DNA of 42,860 bases from RGIG9115 sp045648165 (GTDB taxonomy: Bacteria; Bacillota; Clostridia; UBA1381), in NCBI GenBank assembly GCA_045648165.1, contig JAZRNL010000020.1, positions 1 to 42,860 of the forward strand, given 5' to 3'. A program made the translations under genes and the position numbers. The notes under the pieces were generated by a model, which was not told the origin of the DNA, ran no database searches, and saw nothing but the letters and a program-made list of their open reading frames with translations. Shown here piece after piece: positions 34,389 to 42,860 of this stretch. Positions within the stretch are counted from its first letter, which is position 1. The number at the start of each line of letters is the position of its first letter.

Positions 34389-35042
34389 TCAGTTCCTTTC
34401 CAAAACAAGTCCGTCTCGGTGTATACATAAAAACGTATGACGGAATTCATCACACAAACTTCTCATAGCGTCTATAACAGTTTCAGGTTTAAGATTATAG
34501 TCGTTGGAACAAGACAGACGCATTTTATATGTTGCAACATTTTTTTCGAATGAAACAAATGAAAGCGAATGAATATGGGGTCTGATATCCGATGGCTTTT
34601 CTCCGCTTTTCGTCTTTTTCATAACAACAAGAGATTTCTGCTCCAAAACCGTTTCCGGATTGCATACTACACCACCTTCCTGCAATTCTGCAGAAACGGT
34701 ATAGTCGGCAAATCGTATTTTTGTCAGATCAATTTCCTTACCTACGAGCTTATGTATTTCAGTAATCTGAAAGCCCGGAGGAAATGAGTTATTTATTTTT
34801 TCTTTTATTTCTTCAGGGGAAAAATCATCGGCAAATCCAACCTTCATATATTCTCCGCCTGATGTTACTCCAACAGATAGAGGCATTGCAACAGTCATAA
34901 CAGGATGAGGGTTAAAACCTTCCGAAAAAAGAAAATTCACACCGCTTCTTCTCACAGTTCTGTGAAACATACGAATAAAATCAAGATGAGAAATATACTT
35001 TACTCGTTCATCTCTGGTGTATTTTAAAATATACTTACTCAT
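34389..35042 (-). CDS. TIGR03936 family (DUF2344) radical-SAM-associated protein
   Basis: A 217-residue protein starting MSKYILKYTRDERVKYISH, with the typical SEGFNPHPVMTVAMPLSVGVTS segment of the family. GGGGG lies 6 nt before the ATG at 35042, which overlaps the preceding radical-SAM gene by 8 nt. A longer upstream frame reaches 35309 but is inside that gene. The family is always paired with the TIGR03960 radical-SAM protein, and its function is unknown; an RNA or translation role is inferred from its usual neighbours rng and rplU, which are absent here. Confidence 0.9.
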   Translation of the reverse strand: MSKYILKYTRDERVKYISHLDFIRMFHRTVRRSGVNFLFSEGFNPHPVMTVAMPLSVGVTSGGEYMKVGFADDFSPEEIKEKINNSFPPGFQITEIHKLVGKEIDLTKIRFADYTVSAELQEGGVVCNPETVLEQKSLVVMKKTKSGEKPSDIRPHIHSLSFVSFEKNVATYKMRLSCSNDYNLKPETVIDAMRSLCDEFRHTFLCIHRDGLVLERN

Positions 35043-36876
35043 AGCAAACCCCCGTTTTAAAGGATGCAGCTCCGCAGCCGGCACAATTTTCTCTGCAGTT
35101 ACCTGTTGTTTCTCCCCTACGCGCCTTTTCGCTTTCTTTTTTGAAGAAGCTTTTTGTAACTCCCACATCAATATGATCCCAAGGCAGCACCTCGTTATAA
35201 TCACGAACACGTGAAGTATAGAAATCAGGATCAATACCACAGTCTTCAAAAGCCTGCATCCATAGGTCAAACCTGAAATATTCACCCCAGCCGTCAAATT
35301 TACAACCAAGCTCGACTGCTCGTTTTATAACAGGCGCAAGACGTCTGTCGCCCCTTGCAAAAACACCCTCAAGATAGCTCGTTTTACTATCGTGCCAATT
35401 ATATCTTATACGTTTTGACTTAATTGATGCCTTAAGAATATCCTGTTTTGAGGTCATCTCTTCCCTTGTTATCTGCCTGTCCCACTGAAATGCAGTAAAG
35501 GGCTTTGGAATAAAGTTTGATGTGCTCACTGTTATATTAATATTCTTAGCTCTTTCTTCTTTTGGCGTCTCAAAATACACAGACAAAACCTTTTCTGCAA
35601 GTTCAGCAATTCCGCTCACATCCTCCTCTGTTTCCGTAGGAAGACCAATCATAAAATACAACTTCACATTCGTATAACCACCCTTGAAGAGCATACGCAC
35701 AGAAGATGTAATATCTTCTTCAGTTATATTTTTATTAATAACATCACGAAGTCTTTGCGTTCCGGCTTCCGGAGCAAAGGTTATACCTGATTTACGCACC
35801 TTCTGAACACGGTTCATAAGCTCCATAGAGAAATTATCTATACGGAGAGACGGAAGAGAAAGATTGATTTTTTTCTGTTCCGTTATGTCGATGAGTTCAT
35901 TTGTAAGCTTTGGAAGGTCACGATAATCACTTGTACTGAGCGAAGAAAGCGAAATCTCGTCATAACCGCTTGAAGTAAGCAGACTTTCTGCAATTTTTAA
36001 AAGCCTGTCTGCATCACGCTCACGAACAGGGCGATATACATATCCTGCCTGACAAAACCTACAACCTCTGATGCATCCTCTGAAAACCTCTAAAACGGCA
36101 CGGTCGTGAACAATTTCGCCAAAAGGTACAATAATTTCTTCCGGTGTGAAAGCATTTGAAAAATCAGTTACAATTCTCTTTCTGATTTTTTCTGGAGCAT
36201 CGGGTGTGTTTGGACGAATTTCAGAAACCGTGCCGTCTTTATTATAAGACACATCATAAAAAGACGGAACATAAACACCATCTATTTTTGCAATGCGATG
36301 CAAAAATTCATCTCTTGTTCCATTTTCTTCTTTCCAAATATTGTATTCATCCATAATTTCGTGGATAACTTCTTCTCCCTCTCCAAGCATAAAGAAGTCT
36401 ATAAAATCAGCAATAGGCTCTGCATTATATGCACAGGGACCACCCGCACAAATAAAAGGATGCACCTCAGTTCTGTCAGCAGACATAAGAGGAACTCCTG
36501 CAAGATCCAGCATATTTACAACATTTGAGTATGAAAGCTCGTACTGAAGCGTAAAACCGAGAAAATCAAAAGCTGATACTTCATCACCTGTCTCCAAGGC
36601 AAAAAGCTTCATATTTCGTTCTCTCATAAACCCTTCCATATCAGTCCAGGGTGCAAAAACACGTTCGCAGTATGTATCTTCTCTTTCGTTTAGTGTGTGA
36701 TACAGTATTTTTATACCCAAGTGTGACATAGCTATTTCATAAAGGTCAGGAAAGCAGAATCCAAATCTGATTTTAACCTTTTCTTTATCTTTCATACAGG
36801 CATTAAGCTCACCCCCTGTATAGCGAGTGGGCTTCTGGACCTGCATAAGAATTTTGTCGCGCTCTGTATAGTGCAT
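35035..36876 (-). CDS. TIGR03960 family B12-binding radical-SAM protein
   Basis: A 613-residue protein: N-terminal cobalamin-binding-like domain with FGFCFPDLYEIAMSHLGIK and the GGPCAYNAEPIADFID segment, a radical-SAM core with the cluster motif CIRGCRFCQAGYVYRP (near residue 268-283), GLPTETEEDV, and a Cys-rich C-terminus (NCRENCAGCGAASFKTG) that could hold another cluster. AGGGG precedes the ATG. Function is undefined for the family; it is encoded with and overlaps its TIGR03936 partner. Confidence 0.93.
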   Translation of the reverse strand: MHYTERDKILMQVQKPTRYTGGELNACMKDKEKVKIRFGFCFPDLYEIAMSHLGIKILYHTLNEREDTYCERVFAPWTDMEGFMRERNMKLFALETGDEVSAFDFLGFTLQYELSYSNVVNMLDLAGVPLMSADRTEVHPFICAGGPCAYNAEPIADFIDFFMLGEGEEVIHEIMDEYNIWKEENGTRDEFLHRIAKIDGVYVPSFYDVSYNKDGTVSEIRPNTPDAPEKIRKRIVTDFSNAFTPEEIIVPFGEIVHDRAVLEVFRGCIRGCRFCQAGYVYRPVRERDADRLLKIAESLLTSSGYDEISLSSLSTSDYRDLPKLTNELIDITEQKKINLSLPSLRIDNFSMELMNRVQKVRKSGITFAPEAGTQRLRDVINKNITEEDITSSVRMLFKGGYTNVKLYFMIGLPTETEEDVSGIAELAEKVLSVYFETPKEERAKNINITVSTSNFIPKPFTAFQWDRQITREEMTSKQDILKASIKSKRIRYNWHDSKTSYLEGVFARGDRRLAPVIKRAVELGCKFDGWGEYFRFDLWMQAFEDCGIDPDFYTSRVRDYNEVLPWDHIDVGVTKSFFKKESEKARRGETTGNCRENCAGCGAASFKTGVCYE

Positions 36877-36887
36877 ATAATAACCCC

Positions 36888-37307
36888 TTAGTCGATTATT
36901 TCAATCTTTTCTTTTTCTTCTTTTTTCTTTGACTTTCGGTCTGTAAGAGCAGTATTGAGCTTATCAATAATACCGGGCATAAGGTCAACCACCTTATCGA
37001 GAGCTGAAACACTGCCTGAAACAGGAAGGTATCTTACATTTCCGTTTGCAACTACCAAAAAACCTGTTGGCTTTACTGTTGCACCGCCGCCACAGCCACC
37101 ACCAAACATTTTTTCACTAATCTGACTGCCGGATTTTGGAGCAAAATCACTACCACCTGCTCCAAAACCGAAAGAAACTGTTGAAATGGGGATAATAACT
37201 GTACCTTCTCCGCAGTCAACTGCATCTCCAACAACTGTGTCGACATCAACCATCGACTTAATGTTGCTCATAGCCGAATCCAATAATCCATTAATAGCGT
37301 GATCCAT
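36888..37307 (-). CDS. gerW: GerW/YtfJ family sporulation protein
   Basis: A 139-residue YtfJ-family protein with TVIIPISTVSFGFGAGGSDF, a Gly-rich MFGGGCGGGATVKPTGFLVV segment split across two strands, and a Lys/Glu-rich end. In Bacillus YtfJ (GerW) is made in the forespore and needed for germination. The DUF2953 gene directly upstream is the usual ytfI partner. GGAGG precedes the ATG. Confidence 0.9.
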   Translation of the reverse strand: MDHAINGLLDSAMSNIKSMVDVDTVVGDAVDCGEGTVIIPISTVSFGFGAGGSDFAPKSGSQISEKMFGGGCGGGATVKPTGFLVVANGNVRYLPVSGSVSALDKVVDLMPGIIDKLNTALTDRKSKKKEEKEKIEIID

Positions 37308-37324
37308 AATTAAACCTCCGTATT

Positions 37325-37885
37325 TTATGATGCGCTGAACTTTCTATAAAGTTTTACGCCTTTTATTCCTATACTTATAATATGCAACAGCCTCGTTGTG
37401 CCTATGCATAAGAATTCTAATTCAAATTTTTCCTCCTGAAATTCAGGAATAATATCCACAGTCCATTTTTTAAGACGTACGTTCTGATGCACAATCCCCA
37501 CAAATCCGTAGACGGCAGTGTTCAAAACACCTGTCGCAATCCCCGTCTGCGCAGCATCACCCGTACCAAATTCAAGGCGAAGCTTAATGTTGTCAACAAC
37601 AATGCACCTTTTTGAAAAAAACTCAGCTAAATCTTTTATATCATCACTCAGTCGTGCAATTTTTTTAACTACTGAAAAGGGAAATTTCTTTTTAGAAGCT
37701 CCGGACGGCTTTTTTGTTTTTTTGTTTTTGTCCTTATGACGGTCTTTAATCTTTATCTTAAAACAGAAAATCTTGAGATAAAAATCGAATTCATCTTTTT
37801 TATAAAGAACTGCTTTTATGGGAACTAACAAGAGAGCTAAAACAAAAACAAAAACAAAAGCAAATGCAAGTAACAGTATATACAT
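37325..37885 (-). CDS. DUF2953 (YtfI-like) membrane protein
   Basis: A 186-residue protein with an N-terminal membrane helix (LLLAFAFVFVFVLALLLVPI, about 3-23), an FKIKI-type beta region, a Lys-rich segment (DRHKDKNKKTKKPSGASKKK, about 52-71) and the DUF2953 core with VVDNIKLRLEFGTGDAAQTGI. It sits upstream of gerW as ytfI does in Bacillus. Function unknown, probably sporulation-linked by context. Confidence 0.88.
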   Translation of the reverse strand: MYILLLAFAFVFVFVLALLLVPIKAVLYKKDEFDFYLKIFCFKIKIKDRHKDKNKKTKKPSGASKKKFPFSVVKKIARLSDDIKDLAEFFSKRCIVVDNIKLRLEFGTGDAAQTGIATGVLNTAVYGFVGIVHQNVRLKKWTVDIIPEFQEEKFELEFLCIGTTRLLHIISIGIKGVKLYRKFSAS

Positions 37886-37915
37886 TTAAAAATTCCTCTC
37901 AAATTTGTTTATGTA

Positions 37916-38494
37916 TTACTCCTGAGAATTCGTTGCAACCTCTTCAATACTTATTTGACCTTCCACTTCATCCACATCTTCAGCAATCTGAGTAAGGTCA
38001 ACATAGGGCAGCTCCGCCAAATTGTTAAGGCCAAAGCAACGGAGAAAATCCACAGTTGTTCCGTAAAGAATAGGACGACCGGGAGCATTAAGTCTGCCTC
38101 TCTCTTCAACCAATCCTCGTTCAACAAGTCGGTTTACTGCGCTGTCGGAATTTATGCCTCTTATGTATTCAATACCACTCTTTGTTATAGGTTGTTTATA
38201 AGCAACAATAGCAAGAGTTTCCATTGCGGCATTTGAAAGCGCCTGACGTCTTTGTTCGCCCAAAATAACCTGTATAAACGAATAATACTCAGGACGTGAG
38301 CAAATCTGATATCCATCATCAATATCAATTATAGTAAAGCCACGGTGATTGGCGTTATACTCATCCTTAAGTTCGCGTACTGCAGCTTCAATTGATTTTG
38401 TATCACTATCCAGTGCTATTGCAAGCTGTGCACTCTTTACAGGTTCACCTGCGGCGAATAAAATACCCTCCACCGCATATTTAAAATTATCCAT
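37916..38494 (-). CDS. scpB: Segregation and condensation protein B
   Basis: Winged-helix kleisin-associated subunit of the SMC-ScpAB condensin. 192 residues from an ATG (38494) with GGAGG 5 nt upstream. Seen: AVEGILFAAGEPV, the QALSNAAMETLAIVAYKQPITKSGIEYIRG segment split across helices, and GRPILYGTT. A TTG at 38515 would overlap scpA and lacks support. Follows scpA after 13 nt. Confidence 0.97.
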   Translation of the reverse strand: MDNFKYAVEGILFAAGEPVKSAQLAIALDSDTKSIEAAVRELKDEYNANHRGFTIIDIDDGYQICSRPEYYSFIQVILGEQRRQALSNAAMETLAIVAYKQPITKSGIEYIRGINSDSAVNRLVERGLVEERGRLNAPGRPILYGTTVDFLRCFGLNNLAELPYVDLTQIAEDVDEVEGQISIEEVATNSQE

Positions 38495-38507
38495 TAGTTC
38501 CTCCAGT

Positions 38508-39233
38508 TCAGGCAACAGCGCCCTTTACAATTAAAATTTCGTTAGTTTCTTTATCATTTTCGGCATATATTTTTGAAAGCCTTATCATTTCAAGGACAGC
38601 AAGGAAAGTAGCAACCATTTCAGGTTTTGAAATATCTCCTGAAAAAAGTGAAGAAAAGGTTACGTGATGTTTTCCGTAAAGTCTTTTACATATTTTTTCA
38701 ACCATATCATCAACAGATACTTTTTCCCTGCCGACAATTCCTGTAAATGCCGCCTTGTCAGGTTTCTTTCTCCGTTCGCGACGCGACATAATCATATCAA
38801 AAGCTTCTATAAGCTCATCAAGCTCGTGATGCCTGTTATACGCCGGCAACGGAAAATCAATTTTTTCGCTTTCCCTGAAAATCATATTTTTAGTGGCAAA
38901 CTCGTTTTTTCTCAGCTCTAATGATGCCTCTTTATACTTTTTATAGAGCATAAGCCGCATTGCAAGGTCTTCTCTTGGATCCTCTTCCTCTTCAAGCTCA
39001 GGCTTAGGCAGAAGCATTTTCGACTTTATATATAGAAGCTGAGATGCCATTACAAGAAACTCACCTGTGTAGTCGAGGTCGGTGTTTTCCTGACTGTTAA
39101 TAATCTCAATATACTGGTCAGTAATTTCAAGTATAGGTATATCGTATATACTTACCTTATTTTTCTGAATAAGAGTTAGTAAAAGGTCAAGAGGACCTTC
39201 AAAGCTATCCAGCCTGTATGATACTGTTCCCAT
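38508..39233 (-). CDS. scpA: Segregation and condensation protein A
   Basis: Kleisin subunit linking SMC heads. 241 residues with the N-terminal SFEGPLDLLLTLIQKNKVSIYDIPI signature (split here as SFEGPLDLLL and IYDIPI), FLVMASQLLYIKSKMLLP, and a C-terminal winged helix (EMVATFLAVLEMIRL). smc is not in the window. Confidence 0.97.
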   Translation of the reverse strand: MGTVSYRLDSFEGPLDLLLTLIQKNKVSIYDIPILEITDQYIEIINSQENTDLDYTGEFLVMASQLLYIKSKMLLPKPELEEEEDPREDLAMRLMLYKKYKEASLELRKNEFATKNMIFRESEKIDFPLPAYNRHHELDELIEAFDMIMSRRERRKKPDKAAFTGIVGREKVSVDDMVEKICKRLYGKHHVTFSSLFSGDISKPEMVATFLAVLEMIRLSKIYAENDKETNEILIVKGAVA

Positions 39234-39262
39234 TATGTTCTGTTAGTCCTTTCGGATATATT

Positions 39263-39913
39263 TTAAACAAATAAGCTTACTATGTTAATTACGGATTCAA
39301 ACAAAAATCCAAACACAAAATCAACTGCCGTTCCAATTACTGTGGAAAACACACCGGCAATACTCAAAAACATAAGTATATACATGATATAATGTTCGTA
39401 CTGCAGTATTTTATAGTAAGTATTTCGCGGCATAAACATTCCAAATATTTTAAATCCGTCAAGAGGCGGAAAAGGAATTAAATTAAACACCATAAAACAC
39501 AAATTTCTATAAGCAAAAAACTGTGTGAAAATTGTAATTGCAGAAATTACATCAGTTGATGCACCAAGCTTATACGCAACAATTGCACTTACAGTTCCAA
39601 CTAAAAGTCCTATAAAAGCAAGCACTAAGTTTGACATCGGACCTGCCGCAGCAGTTATAGCCATTCCTTTTGTTCTGTCTTTATAATACATCGGATTAAT
39701 CTGCACCGGTTTTGCCCAACCGAAACCCGTTAATATCATAAGGATAGTTCCCATAAGGTCAAGATGTGCCATAGGATTGAGGGTAAGTCTTCCCTGCATT
39801 CCCGGCGTTGGGTCGCCAAGCTTTGACGAAACATAACCATGAGCATATTCGTGCACCGAGAGGGCAATCAATGTTGATGGCACACTGAGTAATATTGTAT
39901 TTATATTGAACAT
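39263..39913 (-). CDS. M50 site-2 protease family membrane protein
   Basis: A 216-residue intramembrane metalloprotease-like protein. HEYAH (21-25) supplies the two zinc His and the catalytic Glu, NPMAHLD supplies the Asp of the second motif, and several hydrophobic segments follow, including LVLAFIGLLVG and the NLIPFPPLDG loop. It lies upstream of scpA, its normal place in Clostridia. No PDZ domain. Substrate unknown. Confidence 0.93.
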   Translation of the reverse strand: MFNINTILLSVPSTLIALSVHEYAHGYVSSKLGDPTPGMQGRLTLNPMAHLDLMGTILMILTGFGWAKPVQINPMYYKDRTKGMAITAAAGPMSNLVLAFIGLLVGTVSAIVAYKLGASTDVISAITIFTQFFAYRNLCFMVFNLIPFPPLDGFKIFGMFMPRNTYYKILQYEHYIMYILMFLSIAGVFSTVIGTAVDFVFGFLFESVINIVSLFV

Positions 39914-39931
39914 TTAACGACACCCTTAAAA

Positions 39932-40891
39932 TTAATTATTACGTATAGCAACTGTTGCTGATGCGGCATCCCAACCTACTTCAAATCCAACAATGTTTGC
40001 AAGGTCTCTTATTTTGAAGTAGTTGTTTCCGTTTATGTTGTAAGCCTCTATCTTTTGCTCATCACCGTTTACAACAAGTCTTACTTCATTAAAACTCACC
40101 TCTGCTGATGAAAGACCTTCTATTCCGGAAAGCTCTCCGCCTACGGGTACATATTTTCTACCTGTTGTAATACTGATAGCGCTTTTTTCATTATCCCAGC
40201 TCACATTAAAACGGTTGATACCTGTAGAAAGCACCATAGCAACGTCACGGATTTTATAATAGTTATTTTCAGAAACCATCACACCTGCAATATCTACTAT
40301 ATTTCCGTTAACAGAAACATTGGCAGTAGATTCTTTTACGTTAATATGAGTAGGCATATCGTATGTTTCCAAAAACTCTTCAATCTTTGCTCTGTCAGGA
40401 AAATTGCCATCATAGAAGTCATCACCGTAAAAATCCTTATATGGAAGTGCTGAATAATTGCAATAATCACTCTTCTCTACACTTTTACAGGTAAGGCGGT
40501 TATTTTCAAGCTTCAGTTCAAAGTAAAGAATTTCAGAGGTGTATCTACCGATTTCTTTACCTACATACACATTTGTGCCGTAAGCATCATACACTGTAAT
40601 ATCTTCAAGGCACGCTCCGGTAACATTTTTAGGAACTTCGATATTAACAATAGCGCTATCCCTAAATGTTATACCTGTATGTATTTCGCCGTTCATTCCC
40701 TTTTTTAGAAGAAATGCTTCTGGAATTCCATTTTTATCAAGGTCAGTAAGAACTACATCTGTATATGTAGGATTAGTTGTCATAAGCTTCATAAGCCGTG
40801 TTGTAAACAAGCCTTTCCATGTTTCAGCAGCCTGAACCTGGCTTGTACACAAAATAGTTAATATTCCAATCAATGCAATAATCTTTTTCAT
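39932..40891 (-). CDS. Secreted protein with C-terminal copper-amine-oxidase-like repeats
   Basis: A 319-residue exported protein: signal peptide (MKKIIALIGILTILCTSQVQA), an N-terminal domain (about 25-185) with DLDKNGIPEAFL, which resembles a Ca-binding FG-GAP/dockerin-like loop, then two CuAO-like modules (about 195-319) with YYKIRDVAMVLS and YFKIRDLANIVGFEVGWD. These modules are small, non-catalytic extracellular units frequent in clostridial wall proteins; one is also fused to the amidase at the left edge of the window. Role unknown, wall or matrix association likely. It has its own perfect promoter. Confidence 0.88.
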   Translation of the reverse strand: MKKIIALIGILTILCTSQVQAAETWKGLFTTRLMKLMTTNPTYTDVVLTDLDKNGIPEAFLLKKGMNGEIHTGITFRDSAIVNIEVPKNVTGACLEDITVYDAYGTNVYVGKEIGRYTSEILYFELKLENNRLTCKSVEKSDYCNYSALPYKDFYGDDFYDGNFPDRAKIEEFLETYDMPTHINVKESTANVSVNGNIVDIAGVMVSENNYYKIRDVAMVLSTGINRFNVSWDNEKSAISITTGRKYVPVGGELSGIEGLSSAEVSFNEVRLVVNGDEQKIEAYNINGNNYFKIRDLANIVGFEVGWDAASATVAIRNN

Positions 40892-40955
40892 ATGACATTC
40901 CTTTCAATAGCTTTTGTGTTTTTATAAATTTAAATTACTATAGTCATTCTATCAT

Positions 40956-40984
40956 ATTATACCCCAAATAATCCAATTTGTCAA
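40956..40984 (-). promoter_or_regulatory. Sigma-A promoter of the CuAO-domain gene
   Basis: Minus strand perfect TTGACA (40979-40984), 17-nt spacer, perfect TATAAT (40956-40961), about 65 nt before the ATG. It may drive the run of tightly spaced genes downstream. The remaining part of the 230-bp gap is A/T-rich, apart from the pheA terminator. Confidence 0.9.
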
Positions 40985-41079
40985 ATTATATATTAAAATT
41001 TATCTTAGTTCATAAAAAATTTTATAACAGGCAAAAAAAATTCACACATCAGTCATCAGCAGGTTCAATATAATCGAAC

Positions 41080-41115
41080 AAAAAAATTACAGCACCTCCT
41101 GAATTGAGGCACTGT
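41080..41115 (-). terminator. Intrinsic terminator after pheA
   Basis: On the minus strand ACAGTGCCTC, a 7-nt loop, then GAGGTGCTGT pair over 10 bp with two G/U wobbles, followed by AATTTTTTT. It lies just after the pheA stop. Confidence 0.88.
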
Positions 41116-41121
41116 GATTTA

Positions 41122-42255
41122 TTATATTTCAGTATATGCACCAAGAAAAGCAAATCCGTTGGTGCTATTTTCAAGCTCTGTTATAAGCGTCATAAATCCT
41201 TCAGAATAAACTGATAAATTCATATCAAGAATAAACATAAACTCAAAATCAAGACCGCATATAGGACGGCTTTCTATCCTTGTAAGGTTAACACCAAGAC
41301 AGGCAAATTTTGCTATCATATTATACAAACTTCCGGGCTGGTGAGAAAGCTTCAGAATTACGGTAACCTTATCTGCACCCGGATATATTTCAAGATTTTT
41401 TGAAATACAAATAAATCTCGTGTAGTTATTGTCGCTATCTTTTATATCAGAATTTACTACTTGAAGCCCATAAAGCTCACCGCATTGAACAGACGAAATG
41501 GAGGCAACGTCATCACGGTCGCTTTCAGCCACCATCTTTGCTGCAATCGCAGTGTTGTCAACAGGTGTTACCCTTACACCGTCAAGAGATTTAAGAAATT
41601 TTTCGCACTGGCCGATTGCCTGAGGATGAGAGAAGATTTCTTTAATCTCGGTTGTTCCCTTTTTTGCAAGTAATACGTGATTTATCTGTATCTTTACAGA
41701 CTTAACTATATTGAATTTATATTGAGCCATAAGGTCCTCAACCTCAGTGACCGAACCATGAATACTGTTCTCCACCGGTAATACACCGTAACGGCACAAC
41801 CCGGAATTCACCGCTTCAAACACTCCCCTGAATTTTGGGAAATACATAACCGATGGATTTGAAAACAACCTCTCTGTAGCTGATAGAGAATATGCACCTT
41901 CCGTACCCTGGCAGGCGACGGTTGCATCAGATGGTAAAAGTTTGGGACTATTTTCAACAGCTTCCCGTATTGACCTTGCAAGCTCAGAAGTTTCATAAAT
42001 ACGTTTACCCTGATATGAACGGCTTATATCAAAAAGCGTATTATAAAGCATTCTGGCATAAACAGACATATCATCTTTTACAAGGAGCGAAATACGGTTT
42101 AAAATTTCTCTTTCCCTGCCACTGTGAAAAATAGGCATGTTGTTCTTTTTCTTAAACTCTGCAACACTTGCAACCGTTTCCATTCTTTTTTCAAACAGCT
42201 TAGCAATTTGATTGTCGATTTCATCAATTTCATCTCTTATATTGTTCAGGTTCAT
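41122..42255 (-). CDS. pheA: Bifunctional chorismate mutase / prephenate dehydratase (P-protein)
   Basis: Converts chorismate to prephenate and then phenylpyruvate for phenylalanine. 377 residues: AroQ chorismate mutase (about 1-85; IRDEIDEIDNQIAKLFEKR), prephenate dehydratase (about 95-280; ACQGTEGAYS, catalytic TRF in NYTRFICIS near 275), and a C-terminal ACT domain (GSLYNM, ESRP) for Phe feedback. A TTG at 42261 is an alternative start with better-placed AAAGGG; I keep the ATG at 42255. It lies 15 nt after aroC. Confidence 0.96.
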   Translation of the reverse strand: MNLNNIRDEIDEIDNQIAKLFEKRMETVASVAEFKKKNNMPIFHSGREREILNRISLLVKDDMSVYARMLYNTLFDISRSYQGKRIYETSELARSIREAVENSPKLLPSDATVACQGTEGAYSLSATERLFSNPSVMYFPKFRGVFEAVNSGLCRYGVLPVENSIHGSVTEVEDLMAQYKFNIVKSVKIQINHVLLAKKGTTEIKEIFSHPQAIGQCEKFLKSLDGVRVTPVDNTAIAAKMVAESDRDDVASISSVQCGELYGLQVVNSDIKDSDNNYTRFICISKNLEIYPGADKVTVILKLSHQPGSLYNMIAKFACLGVNLTRIESRPICGLDFEFMFILDMNLSVYSEGFMTLITELENSTNGFAFLGAYTEI

Positions 42256-42270
42256 CAACAAACATCCCTT

Positions 42271-42860
42271 TCAATCTAATTTCCCCAATATCACAAGTGC
42301 GGTCATAGCTTCGACAACCGGAACTGCACGATGTACTATGCAGGGGTCATGTCTGCCCTTAATTTCAAGCACTTCCTCGCATCCTGTTTCTATATTTAAA
42401 GTTTTCTGCTCTTTGCCTATAGACGGGGTTGGCTTGATAGCAGTATTAAATATAACGGGCATACCTGTGGTCATACCGCCAAGAATTCCGCCATGATTAT
42501 TAGTTGTGGTTTTAACCTCACCGTTTTTAATAACATACTCATCATTATTTTCACTGCCCAGCATATTTGATACTTCAAAACCGGCACCGAATTCGATACC
42601 TTTAACACCGGGTATTGCAAAAATAGCTTTAGCAATTTCTCCATCAATCCCATTATACATAGCATCTCCAAGCCCCACAGGCAATCCGGTAACTGCACAT
42701 TCGATACTGCCACCAACTGAATCAAGTAGAGAGCGTGCATCACTGATAAGCTTTTTCATCGTCTCCCCCGCTTCATCAGAAATCACAGGAAAAGATTTGT
42801 GCGATATATCGGTAAGTCGGATCGTAGCCATGTCGTTCTGTGAGCCAAGGAGTTGACCAG
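42271..42860 (-). CDS. aroC: Chorismate synthase (5' part outside window)
   Basis: FMN-dependent last step of the shikimate pathway, EPSP to chorismate. The frame is open to the right edge (residues GQLLGSQNDMATIRL at the limit), so the ATG at 42831 is internal. About 196 C-terminal residues are visible, of some 360, including GGSIECAVTGLPVGLGD, the AIPGVKGIEFGAGF hallmark, NNHGGILGGMTTG and GRHDPCIVHRAVPVVEAM. It feeds chorismate directly to the downstream PheA. Confidence 0.97.
   Translation of the reverse strand, partial: GQLLGSQNDMATIRLTDISHKSFPVISDEAGETMKKLISDARSLLDSVGGSIECAVTGLPVGLGDAMYNGIDGEIAKAIFAIPGVKGIEFGAGFEVSNMLGSENNDEYVIKNGEVKTTTNNHGGILGGMTTGMPVIFNTAIKPTPSIGKEQKTLNIETGCEEVLEIKGRHDPCIVHRAVPVVEAMTALVILGKLD

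Noticed and set aside
1..42860. CRISPR arrays, tRNA or rRNA genes, transposases or prophage genes.
   Set aside because: No spaced direct repeats, cloverleaf-type sequences or mobile-element proteins were seen on either strand.

Overview
The window looks like a chromosomal segment of a low-GC, endospore-forming member of the Clostridia (Bacillota). The evidence is a ctsR-mcsA-mcsB-clpC operon, sporulation or germination genes (cwlD, gerW/ytfJ), a clostridial-type long PRPP synthetase, cell-wall amidases with AMIN and copper-amine-oxidase-like (CuAO) modules, and the rimP-nusA-rnpM-ylxQ-infB-rbfA block. Genes are packed tightly, mostly on the minus strand, with strong Shine-Dalgarno sequences and near-consensus sigma-A promoters. 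I saw no rRNA, tRNA, insertion sequence, prophage or CRISPR array. Species cannot be assigned from this alone.

Layout. 1-2270 (+): a left-truncated CuAO-AMIN-Amidase_3 wall hydrolase followed by queA, closed by a bidirectional terminator. 2314-4173 (-): mnmE and nrdR, with two NrdR boxes spaced three helical turns apart over a consensus promoter. 4267-8533 (-): clpC, mcsB, a short mcsA and ctsR, with a perfect CtsR operator just downstream of a perfect promoter. 8827-9954 (+): prs, divergent from ctsR. 10019-10450 (-): an SCP2-like protein with a lysine-rich tail. 10597-10698 (+): a 33-residue cysteine-rich membrane peptide. 10747-24050 (-): mfd, pth, glmU, ribF, truB, nrnA, rbfA, infB, ylxQ, rnpM, nusA and rimP, a translation, RNA and cell-wall superoperon whose leader carries a long hairpin. 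24251-26940 (-): cwlD, a possible 27-residue peptide gene in a 275-bp gap, and an ABC exporter. 26995-40891 (-): a zinc-ribbon membrane protein, trhP, trmR, mltG, pgsA, rimO, recX, a tandem HD-domain protein, the TIGR03936/TIGR03960 pair, gerW, a DUF2953 protein, scpB, scpA, an M50 site-2 protease and a secreted CuAO-domain protein. 41122-42860 (-): pheA and the 3' half of aroC.

The genes are mainly housekeeping: tRNA wobble modification (queA, mnmE, trhP, trmR, truB), ribosome maturation (rimP, rbfA, rimO), initiation and termination (infB, nusA), protein-arginine-phosphate quality control (mcsA, mcsB, clpC), chromosome condensation (scpA, scpB), peptidoglycan synthesis and remodelling, and aromatic amino acid synthesis.

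The least ordinary items are the tandem HD protein whose first HD copy has lost its metal-binding residues, the paired NrdR operator on nrdR itself, a putative NusA-type attenuator ahead of rimP-nusA, a McsA lacking one zinc module, the SCP2/lysine-tail protein and two very small peptide genes. I did not find a clearly new multi-gene defence or mobile system.
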